This document shows, piece after piece, positions 1-8,992 of a stretch of 64,000 nucleotides of DNA. Location: contig CALSRS010000001.1 of assembly GCA_943788815.1 (NCBI GenBank), positions 62,001-126,000 of the forward strand, given 5' to 3'. Position numbers and translations under genes: made by a program. Numbering within the stretch: position 1 is the first letter of the stretch; the number at the start of each line of letters is the position of its first letter. This stretch comes from an uncultured Gammaproteobacteria bacterium. Lineage in GTDB: Bacteria; Pseudomonadota; Gammaproteobacteria; Eutrophobiales; Eutrophobiaceae. The notes beneath the pieces are model-generated. The model saw only the letters and a program-made list of their open reading frames with translations. It ran no database searches and was not told where the DNA came from.

Positions 1-206
1 TCAGAATCAGCCCATAGCTGAGCTCTATCAGTCATGATTTCAACTCCGGCTTCGCGGTAAGCCTCATCCGAGTAATTAGCCAACTTGCCTGCCCCCGCTT
101 CCATCGCGACGCTAAATCCAAGTTTATGTAATTGTTCAGAAACCTCAGGCGTTGTAGCTACACGTTTTTCACCCGCGTATAATTCTTTGGGCACACCAAT
201 GCGCAT
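1..206 (-). CDS. pntA: NAD(P) transhydrogenase alpha subunit, N-terminal part (runs off the window)
   Basis: The first 68 codons of a minus-strand gene are present and the rest lies beyond position 1. The protein starts MRIGVPKE and continues with the alanine dehydrogenase/PNT N-terminal pattern (KRVATTPEV, KLGFSVAMEAGAGK), which matches the start of PntA. The family couples hydride transfer between NAD(H) and NADP(H) to proton movement across the inner membrane and supplies NADPH. The ATG at 206-204 is the natural family start. It lies downstream of yccA on the same strand, separated from it by a terminator. Alanine dehydrogenase shares this fold, but the exact MRIGVPKE start and the spacing favour PntA. 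Confidence 0.85.
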   Translation of the reverse strand, partial: MRIGVPKELYAGEKRVATTPEVSEQLHKLGFSVAMEAGAGKLANYSDEAYREAGVEIMTDRAQLWADS

Positions 207-371
207 TATTTGTTCCCCTTCTTGTCGTTTATCAAGGATTTTCAATTTGCTTCAGACTGCAAGTGCAGGAGGGCAAAAAGCATTGGAATGCTACCATAAA
301 ACACGATTTAAGTTCAAAGTTATCATGTAGTTATCAATGGGGATCCAAGCAACACAGTTATCATTGTCGAT

Positions 372-403
372 ACAAAAAAAAAGCCCCGGTAAAAACCGGG
401 GCT
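372..403 (-). terminator. Rho-independent terminator after yccA
   Basis: Read on the minus strand, a perfect 9-bp GC-rich stem (395-403 with 382-390, AGCCCCGGT/ACCGGGGCT) with a TTTT loop is followed by a run of T (complement of the A run at 374-382). It begins about 20 bases after the yccA stop and separates yccA from pntA. Confidence 0.88.
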
Positions 404-424
404 CTTAGCTGATTTACTGCCTGA

Positions 425-1096
425 TCAATTTTCCCCTGACAAGGCACCTAATAGATGTAGCAAACTGGTAAATAAATTATATATGGAGATATATAGGGAG
501 ACTGTCGCCATGATGTAGTTAGTTTCATGACCATGTACCATTTCGCTGGTTTGATACAGTATAAATCCTGACATAAGTAAGATAAACATGGCCGAAACTG
601 CTAAAGACAGGGCCGGAATGCTGAATATTAATGCCCCGATTCCCGCCAAAAATGCGACCAGCACACCAACCATGATAAATCCACCCATAAAGCTAAAATC
701 CTTACGCGTAGTCAAGGCGTAGCCAGAAAGTCCCAGGAAAATTGTTCCTGTGCCACCCATGGCAAGCATCACCAGTTGTCCACCATTAGAAAAAGTCTGC
801 AAATAGGCATTTATCATGGGTCCTAGTGTCAACCCCATGAAGCCCGTTAATGCAAATACTGAAACCAATCCCCATGCGCTGTTTCGTAATTTCGTGGTAA
901 CAAACAACAAGCCAAAATAACCACCTAATGTTATGAGGGGACTCATAAACGGAAAATTAAACATCATGGATATCCCGGCTGTAACAGCACTGAATATCAA
1001 TGTCAGCGAAAGTAATGTATAGGTATTACGGATCAGTTTGTTCGTGGCAAGAACTGATTCCGGTCTACTTGTTATTACATTGGACTGTTGGTTCAT
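425..1096 (-). CDS. yccA: Bax inhibitor-1 family membrane protein, YccA type
   Basis: A 223-residue inner-membrane protein with about seven hydrophobic segments. It matches the YccA branch of the Bax inhibitor-1 family along its whole length: the N-terminal NKLIRNTYTLLSLTL stretch, the central ALTTRKDFSFMGGF and the C-terminal ETNYIMATVSLYISIYN are family hallmarks. In Escherichia coli YccA is a substrate and modulator of the FtsH protease, and that role is inferred here by homology. The gene has its own terminator downstream and about 270 bases of non-coding DNA upstream, so it is probably a single transcription unit. Confidence 0.9.
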   Translation of the reverse strand: MNQQSNVITSRPESVLATNKLIRNTYTLLSLTLIFSAVTAGISMMFNFPFMSPLITLGGYFGLLFVTTKLRNSAWGLVSVFALTGFMGLTLGPMINAYLQTFSNGGQLVMLAMGGTGTIFLGLSGYALTTRKDFSFMGGFIMVGVLVAFLAGIGALIFSIPALSLAVSAMFILLMSGFILYQTSEMVHGHETNYIMATVSLYISIYNLFTSLLHLLGALSGEN

Positions 1097-1301
1097 TATT
1101 TAAACATCCTCCATAAGTTAAGTTACTGAGTTATATATTGGTGTTTTTAAAGTGCCATTTCAAGCGACAATAATATAACATAATGAAATCTGATTTATTC
1201 CGATTTATCATCTAGTTGTGCTTGGCATTCCTTATTTATTGGACAGGTAATGAACAGAAAGTTCCTTCGCAGGCAGCTTATTGATTAAATTTGAACAGTT
1301 A

Positions 1302-1331
1302 TTACAGAAAATTATAAATTTAACTTATAAT
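1302..1331 (+). promoter_or_regulatory. Probable sigma-70 promoter of tRNA-Ser(UGA)
   Basis: A perfect TATAAT (1326-1331) lies 37 bases before the tRNA, with a weak TTACAG -35 candidate 18 bases upstream. The -10 is convincing; the -35 is not. Confidence 0.45.
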
Positions 1332-1368
1332 GCTCCGCTTGTATTTATAGGAGCTGTAAAAATTATCA

Positions 1369-1458
1369 GGAGGGATGGCAGAGTGGTTGAATGCACTGGT
1401 CTTGAAAACCAGCAACGAGGCGACTCGTTCGAGAGTTCGAATCTCTCTCCCTCCGCCA
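1369..1458 (+). tRNA. trnS(uga): tRNA-Ser (anticodon UGA)
   Basis: A 90-base tRNA with acceptor stem GGAGGGA/TCCCTCC, encoded CCA, anticodon stem CTGGT/ACCAG around loop CTTGAAA (anticodon TGA), the long variable arm of serine tRNAs and a GTTCGAATC T-loop. It has its own promoter and terminator. Confidence 0.97.
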
Positions 1459-1470
1459 TTAATTATAATA

Positions 1471-1495
1471 AAAGGCCATTGTCCGGCCTTTTTTA
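1471..1495 (+). terminator. Rho-independent terminator after tRNA-Ser(UGA)
   Basis: A 7-bp stem AAAGGCC/GGCCTTT (1471-1477 with 1485-1491) followed by a T run, 13 bases after the tRNA end. Confidence 0.85.
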
Positions 1496-1676
1496 TTTTA
1501 GTCTGATCGTAACTATCTACATAGGCTCATGGTTTTTTACGGATGAGATGTAGAGGAAGTATAGAAATAGAAAAAAGCTCAGATTAGGAATATTTAAACA
1601 TATAAAATCTATCCGCAGAATTTGCACCTTGCTTATTTGTTAAGAAAAACCTAATAAAGAACAGGGGGTTGAGCAG

Positions 1677-3038
1677 CTATATTTGTTTAATATTAGCAAG
1701 TATAGATGTGGTTTGTTTAAAACGGTCAATGACTGTATCGACAAATACTTTTAGAAATCGCAATTGTGTAGTTTCATCGGCACGATCCAAGGTTGACTTA
1801 TTTACACGTATGAGTGAAACATCTGTTTTTGCCGTGATAGTAGCTGTTCTCTCTGTGCTGGAAAGGAAGCCCATCTCTCCAAAACAATCACCTTCTTTTA
1901 ATGTATCTAAGGACTGACCATTTTTTTCTATACCAACCTGCCCAGCCAATATAATATAGAATGAATTGTCGCTTTCTCCTTCTTTGATTATCGTTTTGCC
2001 TGGCGGATAGCTATCCCAATTACTTGCCCTTACGAGGCTCCAAATTTCTGCATCATTGAATCCTTTGAAAAAGCCGAGACCTTGAAGTGATTCAAATTTT
2101 TCCTTTAGGTCATCTTGCGTTTCAATTTTTTCAAGGTCATCAAATATTAAAGCCAGATCCGCAGCTAAATCCAATCCTGATGAATATCGTTTAGAATTTT
2201 TCTTTTTCATCATTCTGGCAAGAATATATTCGAGCCCCTCTGGTATATCTGTTCGAAATTCAGAAAGAGACTGGGTGTTTTCATTGGTAATGTTGTTAGC
2301 TATTGAGGCAAGGCTATCGCCCTTGAAAGGGTGATGCCCTGTTAACATCTCATACATTACGGTACCAAGAGAAAAGATGTCAGTATTTGTCGATATATCC
2401 CATTCATTGATTTGTTCTGGGGACATATACAATGGCGACCCTAAAAAACCATCAAATTGAGTTGATGTTTGATCCGATCGGTTAATTCTGGCGATACTAA
2501 AATCAGAAACTTTTATATCACGGTCTTCGGTGAAGAGAAGATTGCTGGGTTTTATATCACGATGGATAATGCCTTGGCGATGAGCATAGTCTAGCGCTTT
2601 TGCACATTTATATATTATTCCAACTACTTCTCGTACGCTAAGCAAGGTGTTAGGTTTACTAAATAAATCCAGGGTTCGTGCGCCTGGAATAAATTCCATA
2701 ACTAAATAACAAATGTCACCATCAACACCAGCGTCAAATAGGCTTAAGATGCTGGGGTGAGAGAGTACACCGGCAGCATGGGCTTCATTAAAAAACAGTT
2801 TTCTGAATCATTTGCCGTCCTCATTTTCATTAATAAATTGAGGGTGGGCGACTTTGATTGCAACATGCTTGTTGGAAAAGGGATCATGAGCCTGGAATAC
2901 CGTTCCCATACTTCCTTTGCCCACTTGTTCAATGATTTCGTACTTACCTATAACCTCAGGTTGAGAAATGATAGTATGAAACGTACTATTGTAGTGGGTC
3001 TCTGTCTTGATATCATCCATATTTATACCGTTAATCAT
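1677..3038 (-). pseudogene. Ser/Thr protein kinase with C-terminal cyclic-nucleotide-binding domain, interrupted by an in-frame TGA
   Basis: Paralogue of the two intact kinases at 32652-35247. The first 76 codons hold the glycine-rich loop (GKGSMGTV) and the ATP-binding lysine (HVAIKVA). A TGA at 2810-2808 then stops translation, and the same frame continues without a shift through FFNEAH, HRDIKPSN, DFS in place of DFG, SPEQ and a CRP-like domain (GDCFGEMGF, ERTATITA) for 452 sense codons in total. At the stop position the two intact paralogues have Gln and Arg; CGA to TGA is a single transition. A downstream restart at an internal ATG (2699) would lack the nucleotide-binding half. It is a recent pseudogene, a sequencing error, or less likely read through. 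The minus-strand context (divergent from UDGb) is normal. Confidence 0.8.
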
Positions 3039-3174
3039 CCGGATTCTTCAGACTTTTAATCTGGATTTTTATAATTATGATTCATTTATCTATCAATCAA
3101 TTTCACAAGTCAAGTCTCCATTCAAACTTGCGCTGTAAATATGGGTAATAATCAATAAGATAGGATGTAGCCAC

Positions 3175-3816
3175 ATGAAGAAAATTTTTGATATCAATTG
3201 CCAAGCATGCCCTAGAATTTCAGACAATCTAAAACAGGTAAAATTAAAGCATCCTACATATCATTGCAGACCTGTCCCTGCATTTGGTAGCCAGCGCGCA
3301 TCCTTATTAGTCGTTGGTCTAGGCCCTGGAATGCATGGCGCGAATGCGACAGGCCGTCCTTTTACCGGTGATTTTGCTGGCATATTATTGTATGAAACAC
3401 TCTATGAATATGGATTTGCCAGTAAATCTGAATCAGTGTCAACGGACGATGGTTTGAAATTAATTGATTGTAGAATTACTAATGCAGTGAAATGCCTTCC
3501 GCCAGATAACAAACCATTAAATGAAGAAGTTGTAACTTGCAATAGATATCTGGCTGAAGAATTGAAATTGGACAAACATGCCAAAGTTATTCTCGCATTA
3601 GGTGGGATTGCTCATAAATCCATATTACGAGCATGTTCGCTGAAACAAAGTGATTATCCTTTTTCCCACAATGCTGCACACAAAATTGACAACAAAAGAA
3701 TTTTATTAGACTCATATCATTGCAGTCGATACAACACTCAGACAAAACGATTGACGACAAAAATGTTTCGGAACGTAATTAGAGATGCTAGAAAAATGAT
3801 CTATGGAAAAGTCTAG
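3175..3816 (+). CDS. Uracil-DNA glycosylase, family 5 (UDGb type)
   Basis: A 213-residue DNA repair enzyme that removes uracil and other deaminated bases from DNA. Motif A reads GLGPGMHGANATGRPFTGD, which is typical of UDGb because the catalytic polar residue of other UDG families is absent. The C-terminal motif HCSRYNTQTKRLT supplies the conserved histidine. Four cysteines (CxxC near the N-terminus, then VKCLPP and VTCNRYL) fit the 4Fe-4S ligands of families 4 and 5. It overlaps uvrC by 14 bases, which suggests translational coupling of two base- and nucleotide-repair genes. The start ATG follows an AGGATG sequence with moderate spacing. Confidence 0.88.
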   Translation: MKKIFDINCQACPRISDNLKQVKLKHPTYHCRPVPAFGSQRASLLVVGLGPGMHGANATGRPFTGDFAGILLYETLYEYGFASKSESVSTDDGLKLIDCRITNAVKCLPPDNKPLNEEVVTCNRYLAEELKLDKHAKVILALGGIAHKSILRACSLKQSDYPFSHNAAHKIDNKRILLDSYHCSRYNTQTKRLTTKMFRNVIRDARKMIYGKV

Positions 3817-5629
3817 TTTAAAAGAATTTTCACGCACACTGCCTAATAAGCCAGGTGTATACCAGATGAAAAATCTGTCAGGCAAGATTATTTATGTAGG
3901 CAAAGCAAGAAATCTTAAAAACAGAGTGTCCAGTTATTGGTCAGCAAGACAGGAATCTGCAAAAACGATTGCCATGGTCAAGAATATTGCCACCATTGAT
4001 TATATTGTGACAAATTCTGAATCAGAAGCCTTGTTACTGGAAAGCAACTTAATAAAAGAATATAAGCCGCGATACAACATTACATTTAGAGACGATAAGA
4101 GTTACCCCTATCTTTATTTGTCTACGGACAATAGCTATCCAAAGTTAAGCTTCTACCGAGGGGCACGTAAAAAAAATGGCCGGTATTTTGGACCATACCC
4201 AAGCGCGGGCGCATCCAGAAAAACATTAAATATCGTCCAGAAGCTATTTAAATTGAGGCAATGTGATGATTCTTTTTTTAAAAATCGCAATCGACCATGT
4301 TTGCAATATCAAATAAACCGTTGTAGCGCACCGTGTGTTGGACTGATAAATCAATCAGATTACGCAGATGACATTGCAATGGCAGTATTATTCATGGAAG
4401 GTAAAAATGAACGAATATTAAATTTGCTAACAGAGCAAATGGTATCGGCTTCAGAAAAACTTGAGTATGAAAAAGCAGCAAAAACCAGGGACCAGATAGC
4501 AATGTTACGTGCTTTTCAGGAATCTCAGCATATTATTGCTGACAAGGGTGAAGCAGACTATATCGCCTGTGCTGTGAATTCGGGGCAGGCATGCGTGCAA
4601 GTGTTCATTATTCGTGGAGGAAGAAATCTGGGCAATAAAACTTATTACCCCTCAATAAAATTACAACAAGGACCGGCGGAAATTATTACGGCCTTTATCA
4701 ATCAGTACTATTTAGATCAGGAAAAATATTTTGAGATACCCGAGAATATATATACTAGCCATAAGTTAAAAGATATTGGTTTGTTTGAAAAGATTTTGAA
4801 AAGTAACAGGGGTGCAAAAAAAATAAAATTCAATGACAAACCCCGGGGTGAACGAGCAAAGATACTTAAACTTGCAAATCATAACGCTGAATTAACATTG
4901 AAGCAGAGGTTGTCAAAAAAGCTTAAATTTGAACAGCAATTTGAAAGCTTAAGTAAGGCTTTGGAACGTGATGAAACTATTTCACGAATTGAGTGTTTTG
5001 ATATTAGTCACCATTCGGGAAAAGTTACAATCGGATCGTGCGTAGTCTTTGGTAGAGATGGTACAATTAAATCCGATTACCGAAAATATAATGTGTACGG
5101 CGTGCCCCCAGGTGATGATTATCAAGCAATGGAACAGGTGATTAAACGACATTATTCAAAGTTACAAAAGCAAGAAAAAGCCTTGCCCGATATTATATTG
5201 ATTGATGGAGGAAGAGGGCAGTTGTCCACAACAGCTAAAATAGTAAATGAATTACAGATAGACAATGCCATGCAGTTACTTGGAATCGCTAAAGGCCCTG
5301 GCAGAAAACCAGGCCTGGAAAAATTATATGTGATGTCCGAAGACTCCTTTATTAAATTGCAAGTCAAACTGTCTGTATTACTTTTGCTTCAAGAGATCCG
5401 AGATGAAGCACATCGTTTTGCAATTTCAGGACACCGTAACAAAAGTCGAAAAGAGCTTACAAAATCTACTCTGGATAATATAGAGGGAATTGGGAATAAG
5501 CGTAAACAATGCCTTATTCTTCATTTTGGGGGGATTCAAGGCATTATTTCAGCAAGTGTAGATGAGATTGTGAAAGTGCCAGGAATTAGTGAAAAACTGG
5601 CGGAACGAATATATACCAGCTTACATTAA
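3803..5629 (+). CDS. uvrC: Excinuclease ABC subunit C
   Basis: A 608-residue protein, the normal UvrC length. It has the N-terminal GIY-YIG nuclease domain (GVYQMKN and IIYVGKARNLKNRV, residues about 15-45), the UvrB-contacting segment around EYEKAAKTRDQI, the central RNase H-like endonuclease domain (IECFDISH, IDGGRGQL) and tandem helix-hairpin-helix motifs at the C-terminus (LDNIEGIGNKRK, VPGISEKLAERIY). It makes both incisions in UvrABC nucleotide excision repair. The start lies inside the end of the UDGb gene and pgsA begins 2 bases after its stop, so the three form one transcription unit. Confidence 0.97.
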   Translation: MEKSSLKEFSRTLPNKPGVYQMKNLSGKIIYVGKARNLKNRVSSYWSARQESAKTIAMVKNIATIDYIVTNSESEALLLESNLIKEYKPRYNITFRDDKSYPYLYLSTDNSYPKLSFYRGARKKNGRYFGPYPSAGASRKTLNIVQKLFKLRQCDDSFFKNRNRPCLQYQINRCSAPCVGLINQSDYADDIAMAVLFMEGKNERILNLLTEQMVSASEKLEYEKAAKTRDQIAMLRAFQESQHIIADKGEADYIACAVNSGQACVQVFIIRGGRNLGNKTYYPSIKLQQGPAEIITAFINQYYLDQEKYFEIPENIYTSHKLKDIGLFEKILKSNRGAKKIKFNDKPRGERAKILKLANHNAELTLKQRLSKKLKFEQQFESLSKALERDETISRIECFDISHHSGKVTIGSCVVFGRDGTIKSDYRKYNVYGVPPGDDYQAMEQVIKRHYSKLQKQEKALPDIILIDGGRGQLSTTAKIVNELQIDNAMQLLGIAKGPGRKPGLEKLYVMSEDSFIKLQVKLSVLLLLQEIRDEAHRFAISGHRNKSRKELTKSTLDNIEGIGNKRKQCLILHFGGIQGIISASVDEIVKVPGISEKLAERIYTSLH

Positions 5630-5630
5630 T

Positions 5631-6194
5631 ATGAATATTCCTAATTCATTAACCATTTTCCGCATTATCTTAATTCCGGTATTTGTCATCGTTTTTTATC
5701 TCCCTGCGTCCTGGTCAAATATAATTGCTTGCATAATATTTAGCCTCGCGGCCATTACAGACCTATTAGACGGATACTTAGCGAGAAAACTGGGGCAGAT
5801 TTCGAAACTGGGGGAATTTCTGGATCCTGTTGCTGACAAGTTAATGGTTGCCGTTGTGCTGGTATTGCTGGTGGCAAAAGATCCAAGGATAATTATGGTT
5901 ATCCCTGCTGCAGTTATTATTGGCAGGGAAATCACTGTCTCTGCATTACGCGAGTGGATGGCAGAACTTGGGGCAAGAAGCAAAGTCGCCGTATCTGTCT
6001 ATGGTAAAATCAAGACCATTGCACAAATGATTGCCTTAATATTGCTTGTTTTCAAACAAGATTTGTTTGGTTTGCCTGTTTATAATATTGGTATGGTTTG
6101 TCTTTATATCGCTACAATATTAACTTTATTATCGATGTTTCAGTATATAAGTAGTGCTTTGCCTAGACTGATAGAAACAAATACAAAACAGTAG
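5631..6194 (+). CDS. pgsA: CDP-diacylglycerol-glycerol-3-phosphate 3-phosphatidyltransferase
   Basis: A 187-residue integral membrane enzyme that makes phosphatidylglycerophosphate, the committed step to phosphatidylglycerol and cardiolipin. The CDP-alcohol phosphatidyltransferase signature DGYLARKLG...GEFLDPVADKL is complete (DG-x2-AR-x8-G-x3-D-x3-D). The start at 5631 was chosen because it gives the family N-terminus MNIPNSLTIFRI and lies just after the uvrC stop; an upstream in-frame start would overlap uvrC and add 14 unrelated residues. uvrC-pgsA adjacency is common in gammaproteobacteria, and a tRNA-Gly follows as it often does there. Confidence 0.95.
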   Translation: MNIPNSLTIFRIILIPVFVIVFYLPASWSNIIACIIFSLAAITDLLDGYLARKLGQISKLGEFLDPVADKLMVAVVLVLLVAKDPRIIMVIPAAVIIGREITVSALREWMAELGARSKVAVSVYGKIKTIAQMIALILLVFKQDLFGLPVYNIGMVCLYIATILTLLSMFQYISSALPRLIETNTKQ

Positions 6195-6211
6195 CTTACG
6201 TTAACTAATCA

Positions 6212-6239
6212 TTGACAGTTATACTGGCATAGCTACAAT
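6212..6239 (+). promoter_or_regulatory. Sigma-70 promoter for the tRNA-Gly gene
   Basis: A consensus TTGACA (6212-6217) and a TACAAT (6234-6239) are separated by 16 bases, 34 bases before the tRNA-Gly 5' end. This is the best promoter match noticed in the window. Confidence 0.72.
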
Positions 6240-6273
6240 GTGCGTGCTTTCAGGGACTGATAAAATGATCCAG

Positions 6274-6348
6274 GCGGGAATAGCTCAGTGGTAGAGCACC
6301 TCGTTGCCAACGAGGATGTCGCGAGTTCAAATCTCGTTTCCCGCTCCA
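6274..6348 (+). tRNA. trnG(gcc): tRNA-Gly (anticodon GCC)
   Basis: Acceptor stem GCGGGAA/TTCCCGC, encoded CCA, anticodon stem CCTCG/CGAGG around loop TTGCCAA, and GTTCAAATC T-loop. First tRNA of a Gly-Cys-Leu cluster downstream of pgsA. Confidence 0.97.
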
Positions 6349-6359
6349 TATTGTAATAA

Positions 6360-6385
6360 AGCCCCGGGCAAAACCTGGGGCTTTT
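6360..6385 (+). terminator. Hairpin with T run between tRNA-Gly and tRNA-Cys
   Basis: An inverted repeat AGCCCCGGG/CCTGGGGCT with an AAA-rich loop and a TTT after the stem. It may end the tRNA-Gly transcript or be partly read through into the Cys and Leu tRNAs. Confidence 0.6.
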
Positions 6386-6415
6386 ACTTTATACTGATAT
6401 TTGCAGAAGTTATAA

Positions 6416-6489
6416 GGCTGGGTGGCAGAGTGGTTATGCAGCGGCCTGCAAAGCCGTGGACGCCGGTTCGATTCCGACCCCAGCCTCCA
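6416..6489 (+). tRNA. trnC(gca): tRNA-Cys (anticodon GCA)
   Basis: Acceptor stem GGCTGGG/CCCAGCC with encoded CCA, anticodon loop CTGCAAA closed by CGGC/GCCG, and a GTTCGATTC T-loop. Confidence 0.97.
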
Positions 6490-6527
6490 TTTATTAGATT
6501 AATGGAAAATTATAAATAATCACCATT

Positions 6528-6614
6528 GCCCGGGTGGTGGAATTGGTAGACACAAGGGACTTAAAATCCCTCGGTAGCAATACCGTGCCGGTTCGAGTCC
6601 GGCTCCGGGCACCA
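6528..6614 (+). tRNA. trnL(uaa): tRNA-Leu (anticodon UAA)
   Basis: Acceptor stem GCCCGGG/CTCCGGGC region with encoded CCA, anticodon stem AGGGA/TCCCT around CTTAAAA (anticodon TAA), and a long variable arm as in leucine tRNAs. About 185 bases without a gene follow. Confidence 0.97.
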
Positions 6615-6799
6615 TTTAATAAAAACAATGACTTACAAGCATTATCTATAGTATATTCTATTATAATATCTATTGTTTTTTCAGCTTTCAATCTATTTAC
6701 ATTTTATTCATTAATTAGTGCGTTAGATTGGAACTATTAAATGAAAACGATTAATTCAAAGTGAAACTTACTGAAGTACGGATATGGGTACCTTAAAAG

Positions 6800-8935
6800 A
6801 TGGAAAATCTAATTAAATCATTTCTTAAATTCAGTAATAGTCTGGTTATTCCACTGTTGATTGCCAGTTTTCAAATTATCGCCCAGCAGGGAGGAGAGTC
6901 AGCAAATCCAGAACGCATAGAACGTGACCTGGTTTCATATCCGGCAATATTTTTTGACCGATACCAGCCAATAACGGCACTGGATATGGTTAACCAGGTA
7001 CCAGGTTTTCAGTTAGACAGCAGTAATAATAATTTTCTTGAGGTGCGGGGGTTCAGTGAATCAGCGGGCAATATGTTGATCAATGACCGGCGCCCAAGCA
7101 CAAAATCGGATTCATTATCTAATATGCTGGCTCGTATTCCAGCATCATCAGTAGAAAAAATTGAATTAATACGTGGTCAGGTACGAAATATCGATATGCG
7201 TGGACAGTCCGTGGTTGCTAATCTTATATTGCTTGAGGGAATTCCTGCATCCATACAATGGCAAGCGACTGCAAGACAGACGTTTGGTCATGGTCCAGTC
7301 ACACCGGCATTAAACGTATCCTACGCTGACACGTGGGAAGGTGTAGATATAAACATCGGGGTAAATGGCAGGAAGAATGGGGTGGGGAGGGAAGGGACTG
7401 AAGATATCTTTGACGGAAACGGCAATCTGCTTGAAAGCAGGTATGACGATCGTGTTAACCGAAATGATTTTATCACTCCTAACCTCAATGCAGCATTCTG
7501 GATGGGAAATACACTAGTCCAGATTAATTCTAATTATACATATGGCATACGCTCAACTGACACAGTTTCCGACAGAACAGATGTAACAATAAATAGACGG
7601 GAATTTATTTCATTTGAACATGATGAAACTGAAGAGACTGTCGAGTTTAGTCTGGATTTAGAGCGTGATTTCAGCACATCATTTCAAGCTAAGGCGATAT
7701 TTTTATATAACGACGGCAGTGAAGACTTTGAGGATTTGCAAACGGATGTAGATGGCTCAGGCAGCCAGACTTTGTTTCGAGTTGCTGATGGGGTATTTAA
7801 TTCATCTGAATTAATTGGCAGACTTGAGTTCGACTGGGCAGGTTTTGACAATCACATCATTCAGGTAAACGCAGAACGTGCCCATAATATTCTCGACAGT
7901 AATCTTATTCAAACCGATGATGTCGGGGCGGGCCCGGTTACTGTAGACGTCCCTGGCGCCAATTCTCGCGTAGAAGAAACTCGTTGGGATTTTCTGGTTA
8001 AAGATAACTGGCGATTAGAGAGATTTGAGCTTGAATATGGTTTAGGTGCAGAGGCTTCCAGAATAACTCAGACAGGGGATGCAGAACTGGTGAGGGATTT
8101 CTTTTTCCTCAAACCTCAGATGATATTGAATTATTCCTCAATGGATCGCAATCAGACACGATTACGTGCAGCAAGAGAGATTGCCCAGTTAAACCTTGAA
8201 GACTTTGTTAGTGCGACAGAATTCCTCGATGATGATGTGGCACTGGGCAATCCAAATATTAAACCAGATGCAACATGGAAACTGGAACTTAGTCACGAAA
8301 AGCGTTTCGGCCAGACAGGGATTATCAAAGTAAGCCTGTTTCATGACTGGATTTCTGATGTTCTCGATTTGCTCCCTCTAACAGCGGATTTCGAAGCCCC
8401 GGGAAACATAGGAAATGGCAGACGCTGGGGCGTAATAGGCGAAGGCACTCTACCTCTTGAGTGGTTGGGTCTAACAGCCGCAAAACTCGATTTTAAAGTT
8501 AGAATTCAGGATTCTACGGTTGTAGACCCGGTAACAGGTGAGAACCGTTCTCTTTCCATACCCAGTCTATCTGGAGGACCGGTCACCTTTGATATAGAAA
8601 ATAAATATGCCTACACACTGGATTTCAGGCAGGATATCCGTAGTCAGCAGTGGGCCTGGGGATGGGGTCTTTGGGAAAGGGGAAAACAGTTAAGGTTTAA
8701 AGTTAATGAACTGGAAATTTACGATGAAGGTGCGGAATTCAGGTTTTTCATTGAGACCACTCGCTGGTTTGGTATAAAGCTTCGGTTACAAGGTGAAAAT
8801 ATTCTCAATTTTGCTGATATCAGAGAGAGAAATATATTTACTGGAGAACGTAATCTCTCACCAATTGATTCAAGACAGTACAGAGACCGTACCCGAGGAG
8901 CAAGATTAAGCATCACCTTAAGTGGTAATTTCTAA
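6800..8935 (+). CDS. TonB-dependent outer-membrane receptor
   Basis: A 711-residue protein with an N-terminal signal peptide (hydrophobic residues about 13-28, cut probably near IIAQQ), a plug domain at residues about 45-150 (ALDMVNQVPGF, VRGFSES, SVEKIELIRGQ) and a long beta-barrel ending in the terminal phenylalanine (SGNF) expected of outer-membrane barrels. It would take up a large or scarce ligand using TonB energy; the ligand cannot be told. The classical TonB box is not obvious. The DUF4159 protein and a small lipoprotein follow on the same strand (57- and 16-base gaps), so a three-gene unit is likely. Confidence 0.85.
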   Translation: MENLIKSFLKFSNSLVIPLLIASFQIIAQQGGESANPERIERDLVSYPAIFFDRYQPITALDMVNQVPGFQLDSSNNNFLEVRGFSESAGNMLINDRRPSTKSDSLSNMLARIPASSVEKIELIRGQVRNIDMRGQSVVANLILLEGIPASIQWQATARQTFGHGPVTPALNVSYADTWEGVDINIGVNGRKNGVGREGTEDIFDGNGNLLESRYDDRVNRNDFITPNLNAAFWMGNTLVQINSNYTYGIRSTDTVSDRTDVTINRREFISFEHDETEETVEFSLDLERDFSTSFQAKAIFLYNDGSEDFEDLQTDVDGSGSQTLFRVADGVFNSSELIGRLEFDWAGFDNHIIQVNAERAHNILDSNLIQTDDVGAGPVTVDVPGANSRVEETRWDFLVKDNWRLERFELEYGLGAEASRITQTGDAELVRDFFFLKPQMILNYSSMDRNQTRLRAAREIAQLNLEDFVSATEFLDDDVALGNPNIKPDATWKLELSHEKRFGQTGIIKVSLFHDWISDVLDLLPLTADFEAPGNIGNGRRWGVIGEGTLPLEWLGLTAAKLDFKVRIQDSTVVDPVTGENRSLSIPSLSGGPVTFDIENKYAYTLDFRQDIRSQQWAWGWGLWERGKQLRFKVNELEIYDEGAEFRFFIETTRWFGIKLRLQGENILNFADIRERNIFTGERNLSPIDSRQYRDRTRGARLSITLSGNF

Positions 8936-8992
8936 TATACTAGTTGCAACTGTCATAAATTTAGTCAAAATTCTCAATATTGAGAAAAACTA

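Noticed and set aside
85-330. 81-codon plus-strand frame
   Set aside because: It runs antisense to the clear pntA start and shows no family pattern.
1281-1553. 90-codon plus-strand frame
   Set aside because: It reads straight through tRNA-Ser(UGA) and its terminator.
2808-2810. TGA in the kinase gene read as tryptophan or selenocysteine
   Set aside because: TGA ends hpnH and other genes here, and paralogues have Arg or Gln at this site, so recoding is unlikely.
2757-3059. 100-codon plus-strand frame opposite the broken kinase
   Set aside because: Mirror of the kinase coding sequence; no start signal and no recognisable motifs.
6304-6740. Three short frames across the tRNA-Gly/Cys/Leu cluster
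   Set aside because: They translate tRNA genes and have no independent support.
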